A stretch of 64,000 nt of DNA from Candidatus Gastranaerophilales bacterium. GTDB lineage: Bacteria; Cyanobacteriota; Vampirovibrionia; Gastranaerophilales; Gastranaerophilaceae. Made by a program: the position numbers and the translations under genes. The notes under the pieces are model-generated. The model searched no databases. It saw nothing but the letters and a program-made list of their open reading frames with translations, and was not told the origin of the DNA. Positions 1-8,852 of the stretch are shown here, one piece after another (the first letter of the stretch is position 1; each line of letters begins with the position of its first letter). The DNA is taken from the NCBI GenBank assembly GCA_944323365.1, contig CALUSG010000027.1, positions 1 through 64,000 of the forward strand, given 5' to 3'.

Positions 1-2
1 TA

Positions 3-1712
3 AGTTCGAGCGATTCAGACACCCTGCCTTCAGGCTCCCTTCATAGTAATACAACCGGCTCTTTGAATATAGCAATAGGCTCACCTGCATTAACATCAAA
101 CACAACCGGCAAATCTAATATAGCAATTGGTTCACATTCACTTAAATTCAATACCACAGGTTCAAGGAATGTTGCGATTGGTTCTGATTATAGCACTATG
201 GTGACTACAGATGATCCTCTTCCACCACTGGGGGCTCTACAATTCAATACTACCGGCTCATATAACATAGCAATCGGCTCCAGCAGTATGCGTAATAATA
301 GAATTGGAGGAGCAAATATAGGGATTGGTTATGAAGCCTTGATGTCTAATACCTCAACGGGAAATTTAATTGGAATAGGATATCAATCATTAAAAAATAA
401 TACTACGGGCGGAGGAAATACGGCAGTAGGTTATCAAACATTAATAAAAAACACAACAGGAGAGGGAAATAATGCATTTGGTTATGGTGCGTTAGCACTA
501 AATTCTATTGGGAACTATAATACGGCAATCGGAAATGATGCTTTAGCAGGTGGTGTTAAAACTGGTGAAACTTATAATGAGTCAGCAGCAAAAGATGTAG
601 GAAGTAATAATACAGCCATAGGATTTCATTCATTAATGAATAATCAAGGTGGTTCTAGTAACGTTGCTGTCGGAAGTGAGACAATGCTTAATAATACAAC
701 TGGAGGAAATAATACAGCCATAGGCTACCATGCGTTATTGAATAGTAATGGTGCTCATAATAACGTTGCCGTTGGAAGTGGAGCGTTAGCTGGTAGTGTT
801 GACTCTTTAGTTACGGGCTCAAATAATATTGCAATAGGTGTTGGAACTGCAAAAAAAATAACAAGCGGAGGAGGCAATATAAGTTTGGGCTATGAATCAT
901 TATCAAGTAATACAAGTGGTTCAAACAATATTGCTTTTGGAAGCTCTGCGTTGTTAAATAATGAAAGTGGTAGTAATAATATAGCAATAGGTGCAAATTC
1001 CTGTCTAAACGTATATAATAATAAGTCCAATATAACTTGTATAGGCAGCAGTTCAGGACCAAATTATGATAAACCTGTGCTTAATGATAATGAAAAGGTA
1101 ATTTATTTAGGTGACGCAAATACATATGTCTATATTCCCGGTAGGCTAGTTGTTGATAAAACTTTTCAAGTTAATAATACTCTTTATGTAGGTGAAAGAG
1201 GTAGTAAAAGTATAATAGTTTCATTGGGTAATAGAGCTTCATCAACCTTCGAATTAGAATACGGAACTGCAAATAATTTTACTGTTAGAGGTGGTTCAAT
1301 GAAAAGAATGCCCTCTACAGATTTTTTGAGTGACAGCAGATTGAAGAACGTTAATGGCGAGAATACAGCAGGGCTTGAAAAAGTCAGAGAATTAAAAGTA
1401 TTTGATTATACGTTCAAAAAAGACGAAGAAAAAACACCAAGAGTTGGTGTAATAGCACAGGATTTGCAAAAAGTATTTCCGGATGCTGTTAAAAAAGACG
1501 AGGACGGATATTTAAGAATACGTATGGAAGATATGTTCTATGCGGTTGTAAATTCTGTTAAAGAGCTTGATAAACTCGTTCAAGGACTTGTTAATGATGT
1601 TAAGCAAATTTTAGAAAAATTAACAGCTTATGACAAGAAAATTCAGTCACTTAAACAAGAAAACGCAGAGCTTAAGGCTCGTATTGATAAACTTGAAAAG
1701 CTTATTAAATAA
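3..1712 (+). CDS. Repeat fibre/adhesin with C-terminal S74 chaperone domain (5' partial)
   Basis: The frame is open from the window edge, so the N-terminus is missing; about 570 residues are visible. Roughly the first 60 percent is a series of 22-24-residue repeats of the form NTTG-xxN-x-AIG-xxAL, like the beta-roll heads of YadA-type trimeric adhesins and phage or bacterial fibres. A linker follows. At bases 1329-1346 SDSRLK opens a Peptidase_S74 domain (later GVIAQDLQKVFPDAV), the intramolecular chaperone that trimerises fibres and then cuts itself off at the Ser of the Ser/Lys motif. The last 50 residues are a Lys/Leu/Glu heptad coiled coil. A surface-exposed trimeric fibre is inferred; a phage-derived tail fibre is the alternative. 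No YadA membrane anchor is present. Confidence 0.75.
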   Translation, partial: SSSDSDTLPSGSLHSNTTGSLNIAIGSPALTSNTTGKSNIAIGSHSLKFNTTGSRNVAIGSDYSTMVTTDDPLPPLGALQFNTTGSYNIAIGSSSMRNNRIGGANIGIGYEALMSNTSTGNLIGIGYQSLKNNTTGGGNTAVGYQTLIKNTTGEGNNAFGYGALALNSIGNYNTAIGNDALAGGVKTGETYNESAAKDVGSNNTAIGFHSLMNNQGGSSNVAVGSETMLNNTTGGNNTAIGYHALLNSNGAHNNVAVGSGALAGSVDSLVTGSNNIAIGVGTAKKITSGGGNISLGYESLSSNTSGSNNIAFGSSALLNNESGSNNIAIGANSCLNVYNNKSNITCIGSSSGPNYDKPVLNDNEKVIYLGDANTYVYIPGRLVVDKTFQVNNTLYVGERGSKSIIVSLGNRASSTFELEYGTANNFTVRGGSMKRMPSTDFLSDSRLKNVNGENTAGLEKVRELKVFDYTFKKDEEKTPRVGVIAQDLQKVFPDAVKKDEDGYLRIRMEDMFYAVVNSVKELDKLVQGLVNDVKQILEKLTAYDKKIQSLKQENAELKARIDKLEKLIK

Positions 1713-1731
1713 ACATCCCCCCGGATGTTTG

Positions 1732-1761
1732 ACACCGCAGTTATTTTTCTGCGGTGTTTTC
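1732..1761 (+). terminator. Intrinsic terminator after the fibre gene
   Basis: A 9-bp stem ACACCGCAG/CTGCGGTGT (1732-1740 and 1749-1757) with an 8-nt T-rich loop is followed by TTTT. A smaller ACATCC/GGATGT hairpin lies just upstream at 1713-1728. Confidence 0.85.
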
Positions 1762-1762
1762 C

Positions 1763-1791
1763 TTTACAATAGTTTTTTTTTTAGCTATAAT
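1763..1791 (+). promoter_or_regulatory. Sigma-70-type promoter for glyS
   Basis: TTTACA (1763-1768), a 17-nt spacer and a perfect TATAAT (1786-1791). The GGAG ribosome binding site lies at 1798-1801, 7 nt before the glyS ATG, so this is a conventional short-leader gene. Confidence 0.7.
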
Positions 1792-1808
1792 TTTTTTGGA
1801 GATATTGT

Positions 1809-3797
1809 ATGAGCAAATATTTATTGGAAATAGGAACGGAAGAATTACCTTATAAGTTTATACCTTCAGCAATTGAACAGCTGAAAATCGGATTTGAAAA
1901 TTTTTTGAACATAAATAAAATTAAGTTCGATAAAGTTCGTGTGTTCGCTACTCCAAGACGTTTAGCCGTTATTGTTGATGAAATCTCCGCCAAAAGCCCT
2001 GATGAAGAAAAAATTATTAAAGGCCCGATAAAAAAAGTTGCTTATGATGAAACCGGTGCACTTTCAAAAGCCGGCCTCGGGTTCTTGAATAAAAACGGAC
2101 TTAAGCCCGAAGATATCTATATCGAAAATGATTACATCTATGCTAAAATTTTAGTTAAAGGCAAATCCGTTGTTGAACTCCTGCAAGAAAATGTGCCGCT
2201 TATTGTTACTAAACTTCAAGGCTCTCATTTTATGCGTTGGGGGTATAATGATGATAAATTCTCACGTCCTATCAGATGGATTGTTTCTATTCTAGATAGA
2301 GATGAAGTTAAAATTAAAATTATTGATAAAGAATCTTCAATATTTTCACGTGGACATAGATTTGCTCAACAAAAAATTGTGATTGGCGACCCTGCTGATT
2401 ACGTTGAAACTATGCGTAATGCCTGCGTTATTGTCGATCAAAACGAAAGAAAACAAATTATTATTGACAAAGCCAATAAAGAAGCTCAAAAACTCGGTGC
2501 TGTCGTTAAATATTCCGATGATTTGCTCGATGAAGTTACTTTTATAACCGAATATCCGGTGGCTGTTGTTTGCGAATTCGATGAAAAATATCTTCAAATC
2601 CCCGAAGAAGTGACGGTTACGGTTATGGCTGTTCATCAACGATATTTCGCTCTTTATAAAGATAATAAACTGATTAATAAATTTATTACAATGACAAATT
2701 ATATCGGTGATGAGTTCGATAATATTAAAGCCGGTAACGTTCGTGTTATTAAAGCACGACTTGATGATGCGGTATTCTTCTTTAATGAGGATACCAAAAA
2801 ACCGCTCTGCGATTATGTCGAAGACTTAAAGGGCATGACTTTCCAAAAAGGTATGGGCTCTGTTTACGATAAAACCCAAAGAATTATCAAATTATCTAAA
2901 GCTATTTCTGAGGATTTGGGGGTTAACTCTTCAACTGTTGAAAGAACTGCATTACTTTGTAAGGCTGATTTGGCGACCTCTTTGGTGTTCGAGTTTACGG
3001 AACTTCAGGGCTTTATCGGCTCAGACTACGCTAAAGTCGCTAAAGAAGACGATAGAGTCGTTTTGGGAATTAAAGAACACTATTTCCCGATTAACGCTGA
3101 AAGTGAAACAGCTAAAGCTATTGAAGGCCAAATCGTCGGTATTGCAGATAAATTAGATAATATTTGTGCGGTTTTCGCTGATGGTAAAAAACCTACCGGA
3201 TCTTCCGACCCTTTGGGTGTCAGACGTGCCGCTTTAGGGGTCATGAGAACAGTTCTTGATGCAGGGCTTAATGTTAATCTCAAAAAATATATTGCTCAGA
3301 CTCTCGAGCTGCTTCCGGTGAAAAAAGATTGTGCTAACGAAGTAGAAGAATTTTTTGTCCAAAGGCTAATTATCATGCTCTCTGATAAATATCCTAAAAA
3401 TATTCTTGAAGCATGTGCTAATAATCCTTTGGTTAATTTGAATGATTATATTGAAAAAGTTAAGGCGGTTGCTGCTTTTAATTGCCCGCAGCTGCTTGAA
3501 AGTGCCAACAGGGTTATCAGAATTCTTAAAGATTATCCGTCTGTTTGTCCGGTTAATCCGACATTGTTTAAAGAGCATGCCGAAAACGTGCTTTTTGAAG
3601 CTGTTAACTCTATTAACATGAATTTTAAGTATAATGCTTATCTTGAGGCACTGGAGGCTATTAATCCGGCTGTCGAAAAGTTCTTTGATGACGTTCTCGT
3701 TATGGATAAAGACGAAAATGTTAAGAAAAATAGATTGGCTCTTGTTTCTCTTTTAAAACAAAAGTACGACTATATCGCTGATTTCAGTAAATTATAA
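1809..3797 (+). CDS. glyS: Glycyl-tRNA synthetase beta subunit
   Basis: This 662-residue protein opens with MSKYLLEIGTEELPYKF, the signature N-terminus of GlyS. It is the beta subunit of the alpha2beta2 bacterial glycyl-tRNA synthetase and contributes tRNA binding; catalysis sits in GlyQ. Length is slightly under the usual 680-700. The C-terminal part (about residues 550-660) is the anticodon-binding helical domain. The partner glyQ is not adjacent but lies about 38 kb away at 42228-43103. The start is supported by GGAG at 1798-1801. Confidence 0.95.
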   Translation: MSKYLLEIGTEELPYKFIPSAIEQLKIGFENFLNINKIKFDKVRVFATPRRLAVIVDEISAKSPDEEKIIKGPIKKVAYDETGALSKAGLGFLNKNGLKPEDIYIENDYIYAKILVKGKSVVELLQENVPLIVTKLQGSHFMRWGYNDDKFSRPIRWIVSILDRDEVKIKIIDKESSIFSRGHRFAQQKIVIGDPADYVETMRNACVIVDQNERKQIIIDKANKEAQKLGAVVKYSDDLLDEVTFITEYPVAVVCEFDEKYLQIPEEVTVTVMAVHQRYFALYKDNKLINKFITMTNYIGDEFDNIKAGNVRVIKARLDDAVFFFNEDTKKPLCDYVEDLKGMTFQKGMGSVYDKTQRIIKLSKAISEDLGVNSSTVERTALLCKADLATSLVFEFTELQGFIGSDYAKVAKEDDRVVLGIKEHYFPINAESETAKAIEGQIVGIADKLDNICAVFADGKKPTGSSDPLGVRRAALGVMRTVLDAGLNVNLKKYIAQTLELLPVKKDCANEVEEFFVQRLIIMLSDKYPKNILEACANNPLVNLNDYIEKVKAVAAFNCPQLLESANRVIRILKDYPSVCPVNPTLFKEHAENVLFEAVNSINMNFKYNAYLEALEAINPAVEKFFDDVLVMDKDENVKKNRLALVSLLKQKYDYIADFSKL

Positions 3798-3879
3798 AGT
3801 TTTGTAAATAAAATTGTAAAAACAGTAAATATTTTCCTTGAGTATACTTTAAAATAGTGTAAGTAGTATTGAGGTAGTG

Positions 3880-4164
3880 ATGGCAGATAATTTCAGAAAT
3901 TTAAAAATAGTTAAAAAGTTAAAAGATACTTTGAGTCCTAAATTAAGGTGGCTGAAATTTTCTAATACTGATAAAAAATCCAAAGATTATATACAGATGG
4001 TCAGCGGAGTTGATTTGAAGTCAATGGACGCTGAACGTGAGCTGGAAGCTATGGTAAGAGAACAACTTAAGGCAGAATTTCCTAATATTGAGAATATGAA
4101 GTCTTATGAGCTCCTTGTGGATGCCGTGGTTCATAATCTCAAGAAAAAGGATCTTCTGGAATAG
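3880..4164 (+). CDS. Hypothetical small cytosolic protein
   Basis: About 94 residues, Lys/Leu rich, predicted mostly helical and without a signal peptide or membrane segment. The ATG at 3880 is preceded by GAGG at 3871-3874; a GTG one codon upstream is possible. It follows glyS by 82 bases with its own AT-rich upstream region and ends before the terminator at 4187-4220. I recognise no family. Confidence 0.55.
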   Translation: MADNFRNLKIVKKLKDTLSPKLRWLKFSNTDKKSKDYIQMVSGVDLKSMDAERELEAMVREQLKAEFPNIENMKSYELLVDAVVHNLKKKDLLE

Positions 4165-4186
4165 CAAAAAAAATTGAAAAAGATTC

Positions 4187-4220
4187 GGATAGTGCCTGAT
4201 AGGGTACTGTCCTTTTTTTT
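4187..4220 (+). terminator. Intrinsic terminator
   Basis: GGATAGTGCC pairs with GGTACTGTCC (4187-4212, with G-U pairs) across a short loop, followed by eight T residues (4213-4220). It lies 22 bases after the stop of the small protein and upstream of the next ribosome binding site. Confidence 0.75.
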
Positions 4221-4251
4221 GCCCTGTTTTATAATTAAATCGGAGGCAAAT

Positions 4252-4479
4252 ATGGAAACAATAATCGGTGTTGAACTTCAAAACAGACGTGAAAATGCTA
4301 TAGAATTCCAAAATATTTTGACGGAATTCGGCTGCGGAATTAGAACTCGTATAGGACTTCACGAAACTTTTGGCTGCCTAAATTCAGGCATTGTGCTCTT
4401 AGAAGTCGTTGATGACAGTGCTGATATTTTATTTGAAAAACTTTCCCAAAAATGGCACTGCCAAAAAATGATTTTTTAG
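4252..4479 (+). CDS. TM1266-like ACT-fold protein (putative iron-only hydrogenase system regulator family)
   Basis: A 75-residue protein with the layout of the TM1266 family: an early NRRENAIEFQNILTEFG helix, then a CGIRTRIGLHE strand-turn segment, then GIVLLEV and a second alpha-beta unit. The fold is ACT-like, typical of small ligand-sensing regulators, and the family is often annotated as iron-only hydrogenase system regulator. The genome does encode an [FeFe]-hydrogenase, but about 50 kb away (53897-55633). The ATG at 4252 has GGAGG eight bases upstream; longer readings run back into the terminator. Its stop interlocks with the convergent gene. Family assignment is from memory of the pattern. 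Confidence 0.6.
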   Translation: METIIGVELQNRRENAIEFQNILTEFGCGIRTRIGLHETFGCLNSGIVLLEVVDDSADILFEKLSQKWHCQKMIF

Positions 4480-5228
4480 TCGTTTGGCTCTATTTTTTCT
4501 CTATATATATCAGCATAGCAATAATATAATGCAAATAGAGTTATTGTTGAAATATAACTTGATAAAGCAGAGAAAAGGTATGTCATAATACTGCTCAGGC
4601 AAGTGTTACTTAAAAATTCGATGAACGTGAAAAGTAAAATTAACGGCAACGCTCTGATTAGTAGCCAAAGTGTTTCCATAAATGCCAGAGTTAAATATTT
4701 AAAAGGTAATAATATATCATAAACTCCGGATTGTTTTTTTACAAATTTTATTGCTAAATACGGAAACATTACGGATATGATAAGCACAGGAATTAATGCT
4801 ATTATAGCCAGTATGTTTATATCGTAATTATAAATCGGAAAATTTTGTGTCAATTTGATTTTGATAATAAATGCAATAGCAAATAATAAAATAATATAAA
4901 ATCCCCAAACTAGCAATAACGGTAAAGCTTTAAAAAATGATTTAAATTGATTTAAGCTAAAATCCGGCATTAACTGTTCATTGGATTTATCAAGAGTGTT
5001 ACGGATAAAATCAAATAGATAACCCCATAAATATATCCAGGCCACAAAAATTAAAAGGAAACCCAGCATACTCATCCAAAAAGTAGCAGAAGATATATGA
5101 GGCATTTTGCTTATATCTCCCAATGATAGTGATAACATTGTCGGTATACCTGTTAAGCAGAATAAAATCATATGTTTGATATAACTGTTTTCAATTTTAA
5201 AAATTTTTGTCAATGCCTCTAATATCAT
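4476..5228 (-). CDS. Polytopic membrane protein, possibly DUF4013-like
   Basis: 250 residues with about six hydrophobic segments and a cytosolic loop around residues 75-105 containing GYLFDFIRNTLDKS then a Pro-Asp-Phe, which resembles DUF4013 proteins. Function is unknown. A GGAG lies just upstream of the ATG on the minus strand. The stop codon shares bases 4476-4478 with the stop of the TM1266-like gene. A second polytopic membrane protein of similar size and unknown function lies at 7063-7908. Confidence 0.6.
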   Translation of the reverse strand: MILEALTKIFKIENSYIKHMILFCLTGIPTMLSLSLGDISKMPHISSATFWMSMLGFLLIFVAWIYLWGYLFDFIRNTLDKSNEQLMPDFSLNQFKSFFKALPLLLVWGFYIILLFAIAFIIKIKLTQNFPIYNYDINILAIIALIPVLIISVMFPYLAIKFVKKQSGVYDILLPFKYLTLAFMETLWLLIRALPLILLFTFIEFLSNTCLSSIMTYLFSALSSYISTITLFALYYCYADIYREKIEPND

Positions 5229-5306
5229 ATACTCTCCTTTTTTTGTCTATATTAGCATTTTTTGTGAATAATTGCAATATTGTTACGTTTATAATAAACT
5301 GTGTTT

Positions 5307-6393
5307 ATGGAAACAGAGTTAAAACAAATCTTAAATAATATAATTCCCCGTGTTAATAAGATAAAGGAGTGTCTTTGACCCGGAAGGTTTAGGGAAAAAA
5401 TTAACCGGTTTGGAAGAACAAATGCAATCTCCTGATATTTGGTCGGATAAAACCAAAGTATCCAAACTCGGTACAGAGATAAAAGATATTAAAGAAAAAT
5501 TGCAGAATTTGGCAAATTGGCAGTCAATACTGGATGATGCAGAAATAGCTTTGGAAATTCAGGACGCTGAATTGATTAATGAGAGCTATGAAAACATATT
5601 AAAGCTTGAAAAAGAGCTTGACAGCTATGAACTTCAAATGATGCTGAGCGGTGAATATGATGAGGCGGATGCGATTTTAACAATAAACGCCGGAGCCGGC
5701 GGTACAGATGCACAGGATTGGGCAAGTATGCTCTTAAGAATGTATATCCGCTGGGCAGAAAATCGCGGCTGGAAAGTAGATTTGATGGATAAACTCGATG
5801 GTGAAGAAGCCGGAATTAAGTCTGCTACTATTAAAATAACCGGCAAATATGCATACGGTTATGCAAAAGCAGAAAAAGGAGTTCACAGATTGGTTAGAAT
5901 TTCACCTTTTAACGCAAACGGTAAAAGACAAACGAGCTTTGCATCGGTTGAAGTTTCTCCAATTATTGAAGATTATGAAAAAACAATTACAATTCCGCCC
6001 GAGGATTTGGAAATCGATACCATGCGTTCAGGAGGAGCCGGCGGCCAAAATGTTAATAAAGTCGAAACTGCGGTAAGAATTTTGCACAAACCTACAGGTA
6101 TTGTTATTAAATGCCAGCAAGAACGCTCGCAGCTGCAAAATAAAGAAAATGCTATGCAAATGCTCGCTGCAAAACTTTTGGCTATGCGTCAGGCTGAACA
6201 CGAAAAAAAACTCGCCGAACTTAAAGGTGAAAACGTTGATATAAATTTCGGCTCTCAAAGTCGTTCTTATGTTTTTCATCCGTATAAAATGGTTAAAGAC
6301 CATCGTACAGGCTTTGAATGCAGTAATGTCGAAGCTGTTATGGACGGCGATTTGGACGGATTTATCGAAGAATTTTTACGGCAAAATGTCTAA
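5307..6393 (+). CDS. prfB: Peptide chain release factor 2, with programmed +1 frameshift
   Basis: RF2 recognises UGA and UAA. Translation starts at the ATG at 5307, runs 23 codons to an in-frame TGA at 5376-5378, and continues in the +1 frame from 5377 (GAC CCG GAA), giving about 361 residues, the normal RF2 length. The downstream frame alone would start at an internal ATG (5410) and lack the N-terminal helix. The RF2-specific SPF tripeptide occurs in [10 protein letters not shown] and the catalytic GGQ in [21 protein letters not shown] at 5290-5295 lies 11 nt before the ATG and no Shine-Dalgarno precedes it, so the leader is very short. Confidence 0.95.
5364..5379 (+). promoter_or_regulatory. 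prfB: RF2 autoregulatory frameshift site
   Basis: AAGGAG (5364-5369), a 3-nt spacer, then CTT-TGA-C (5373-5379). This matches the E. coli prfB site: an internal Shine-Dalgarno exactly 3 nt before the slippery CUU, then a UGA stop followed by C. When RF2 is scarce, ribosomes shift +1 at the CUU and make full RF2. Confidence 0.95.
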
Positions 6394-7025
6394 GAGTGCT
6401 TAGAAATTGTTAAATCGTGTAAATCACTGCCGCCGGTCATTATTAGATTATGCTTTATGGCAGCTTGTTTGACAGAGTTGATAGTATGAAATTTTATTAT
6501 CCCTCTGTGTCTGCTGTACGGGTAAAAAACTTCTACTCCATCAAGCCCTAAGGATTTAAGCTTTTTGAAAAATCTGTTAAGACTAAAAGCCCAGCAGCAG
6601 GCAGGATGTGCAATAACTGCTATCCCTCCGGCATCGTGTATTGCGGATATAAGCTTTTTAATGTCACGTCTTGAAAAAATTCTGACTATATCAAGTTCTG
6701 TTTCACGTTTAGATTTTGCAAGAAAAGGCTTGAGTGCCTCTGATTTAACATCAATACCATATGCTAAAAGATGCATAAAAACATATCCGCACCATACGTC
6801 AAATTCTACGCCCGGAATTACGTTTTCAGCTATAGGGTTTTCTAAATATCCCTGAACCGTGTTGTGATCTGTAATGGATATGGCTTTAAAATCTTTTGAC
6901 TGCCCTATAAGCGAATTAAAATCACCTTTACCGTCTGAATAAGTCGTGTGAATATGTAAATTTACAAGATTGTTTTTATAATCTTCCTGTGTAAAATTTT
7001 TTATTAATTCTTTGTAATTAATCAT
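6390..7025 (-). CDS. PHP-domain metal-dependent phosphoesterase
   Basis: 211 residues when started at the ATG at 7025 ([11 protein letters not shown]). Longer readings upstream invade the divergent gene at 7063. PHP motifs are visible: [11 protein letters not shown] (motif I), ITDHN (II), a GVEFD strand, VIAHPAC (III) and GGSDLHD (IV), which supply His/Asp/Glu metal ligands. Relatives hydrolyse phosphoesters such as 3',5'-nucleotide bisphosphates; the substrate here is unknown. No Shine-Dalgarno precedes the ATG, whereas TATACA lies 6 nt upstream, suggesting a leaderless mRNA. The stop interlocks with the prfB stop. Confidence 0.8.
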   Translation of the reverse strand: MINYKELIKNFTQEDYKNNLVNLHIHTTYSDGKGDFNSLIGQSKDFKAISITDHNTVQGYLENPIAENVIPGVEFDVWCGYVFMHLLAYGIDVKSEALKPFLAKSKRETELDIVRIFSRRDIKKLISAIHDAGGIAVIAHPACCWAFSLNRFFKKLKSLGLDGVEVFYPYSRHRGIIKFHTINSVKQAAIKHNLIMTGGSDLHDLTISKHS

Positions 7026-7062
7026 TGTTTTTGTATAATTAGTATACATCAAAGGAGAAAAT

Positions 7063-7908
7063 ATGTCTAAAATTAAAAATAATGTATGGAATGTGTTGGG
7101 TCTCGGGTTTAAATTATACTTCCAAAATATAGGAAAATTCTGTTTGTATATGCTTTTACCTACATTTGGCCCTTTATTAGGCACTATCTTAATTTTTGGA
7201 TTGTTGATGGTTGCTGTTAATTATCAAAGTGTTCTGTTAAATGTATTAACAATTAAGTATTATACAATTTTAGTATTCTTGCTAATGCTTCCGGGGCTAA
7301 TAATAATGCTTAAATCTGTTTGGGAGTTAATGGTAGCGTATGGTGCTTTGAACTCAATGACAGAGGCTTTATTAACTAATGGCAGGTTGTATGACATAAA
7401 ATCGCATAAAGACGTTATCACACAGCGAACTTTTAAATATGTAGTGTTTTTACTTTGCATTAGTATATTGCTTTCATTATCTTTGCTGCCGTTTTTTTGG
7501 ATAATCGGGGCAGTATTTTTTGTTTATTTTATTTTAGTTTATCAAGTATTTACTTTTGAAAAGGATGCGAGCATAATTCAATGCTTTAAACGCAGCTTTA
7601 ATCTTATAAAGGGTAATTTTGCAAGAACATTTTTAATAATGATAATTCTTGGTCTGATTTCTAATTACTTGCTTCCTATTTTGGCAAATTATTTGTTTGA
7701 AGTTATTAAAATAAACTATTTTTTCCGTGGATATTTGGAAATGTTTGCACAGAATTATATTCCGGATAGTATAAGATATACGCCGTTGGAAATAGCAAAT
7801 GGAACTATATATATGTCGACTTGTTATATAGTATCAATGTTGACATTACCGTTAAGAAGTGCAGTTTGGACAATATGGTATAAAAATTTGAGCAGCAGGA
7901 AAAAGTAA
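7063..7908 (+). CDS. Polytopic membrane protein, unknown function
   Basis: 281 residues with about six strongly hydrophobic segments (near residues 25-60, 70-95, 125-165, 185-215, 250-270) and short basic loops. No conserved catalytic motif is recognised; the layout resembles membrane domains of the DUF975/glycerophosphodiester-phosphodiesterase-associated type, with low certainty. AAAGGAG is 5 nt before the ATG. Its stop overlaps the next ATG (7908) by one base, so it is cotranscribed with the zinc-ribbon protein and rph. Confidence 0.6.
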   Translation: MSKIKNNVWNVLGLGFKLYFQNIGKFCLYMLLPTFGPLLGTILIFGLLMVAVNYQSVLLNVLTIKYYTILVFLLMLPGLIIMLKSVWELMVAYGALNSMTEALLTNGRLYDIKSHKDVITQRTFKYVVFLLCISILLSLSLLPFFWIIGAVFFVYFILVYQVFTFEKDASIIQCFKRSFNLIKGNFARTFLIMIILGLISNYLLPILANYLFEVIKINYFFRGYLEMFAQNYIPDSIRYTPLEIANGTIYMSTCYIVSMLTLPLRSAVWTIWYKNLSSRKK

Positions 7909-8132
7909 TGTTCGTCTGTAAAAATTGCAAATCTATTGATAAATTTGAATTAATGTTTTCGCCTGATTACAAGGGGAATAAACATTTTGAGATGCAATAC
8001 AATAAATCGGGAGATATAGAAATAACTGTTGACGGATATAAATTTGTACCGGATTTAAGGTTTATGAACGAGCATGCAGTATGCCGGTATTGCGGACAAA
8101 TATACATGTGGGATTATGAAGAGGTAAAATGA
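7908..8132 (+). CDS. Small zinc-ribbon protein
   Basis: 74 residues with two CxxC pairs, CKNC at residues 4-7 and CRYC at 59-62, the spacing of a zinc-ribbon-like fold with an extended beta insert between knuckles. It overlaps both neighbours by a few bases (starts on the stop of the membrane gene, ends inside the rph start region), indicating translational coupling. Function unknown. Confidence 0.65.
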   Translation: MFVCKNCKSIDKFELMFSPDYKGNKHFEMQYNKSGDIEITVDGYKFVPDLRFMNEHAVCRYCGQIYMWDYEEVK

Positions 8133-8818
8133 TGAGAAAAAACAGAAAAAATGATGAAACAAGAGAAATTAAATTTACAAAGAACTATACCAAACACGCA
8201 TACGGATCGGTATTAGCGGAATTTGGCGATACAAAGGTAATAGTAACAGCGTCAGTCGAAAAAACAAAGCCGAAATGGATGGAGGATAACCGAGGCTGGC
8301 TTACTGCTGAATATTCATTATTACCGGCCTCAACCAATACGAGATGCCAAAGAGAACGTACAAAAATTTCGGGAAGAACGCAGGAAATTCAAAGATTAAT
8401 AGGCAGAAGCCTTAGAGCCGGTCTTGATTTAAATAAAATGCCTGAAATAACAATAACAATAGATGCTGACGTCATTCAAGCGGATGGAGGTACAAGAACT
8501 GCAAGTATCTGCGGAGGTTTTGTGGCATTGTCACTGGCTGTGGAAAAACTTATTCAAGAAGGTATTTTAAAAGAAAATCCGATAGTAGAGCCTGTAGCAG
8601 CTATTTCAGCAGGAATTGTTGATGGTGAAGTACGCCTGGATTTGGAATACGAAGAAGATTGCCGTGCTCAAGTAGATTCAAATGTAGTTTTGACCAAAAG
8701 CGGTAAAATCGTAGAGTTCCAAACAACTGCCGAAGGCGGTGCTTTTGAATATGATGATATGCTTGAAATTTATAATGTTGCTAAAAAAGGTATTAATGAA
8801 ATAATTGCCAAGTATTAA
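8129..8818 (+). CDS. rph: Ribonuclease PH
   Basis: 229 residues, near the usual 235-240. RNase PH is a phosphate-dependent 3' exoribonuclease that trims tRNA 3' ends. Family signatures are GWLTAEYSLLPAST with the following Arg-rich RCQRERTKISGR loop, the phosphate-binding region GRSLRAGLDL, and IDADVIQADGGTRTA. The C-terminus lacks extra sequence. GAGG lies just upstream of tandem ATGs at 8129 and 8132. It is the last gene of a three-gene overlapping cluster. Confidence 0.93.
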   Translation: MMRKNRKNDETREIKFTKNYTKHAYGSVLAEFGDTKVIVTASVEKTKPKWMEDNRGWLTAEYSLLPASTNTRCQRERTKISGRTQEIQRLIGRSLRAGLDLNKMPEITITIDADVIQADGGTRTASICGGFVALSLAVEKLIQEGILKENPIVEPVAAISAGIVDGEVRLDLEYEEDCRAQVDSNVVLTKSGKIVEFQTTAEGGAFEYDDMLEIYNVAKKGINEIIAKY

Positions 8819-8852
8819 AAAATTTGGTATAATTTTTTTGAAAGGATTGCTG

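Noticed and set aside
811-1062. Open frame opposite the fibre repeats (Tyr/Leu-rich product)
   Set aside because: It is the antisense reading of the NTTG repeats, with the biased composition expected of a shadow.
7026-7184. Longer N-terminus for the PHP protein
   Set aside because: It would overlap the divergent membrane gene and its Shine-Dalgarno and adds residues unlike the PHP fold.
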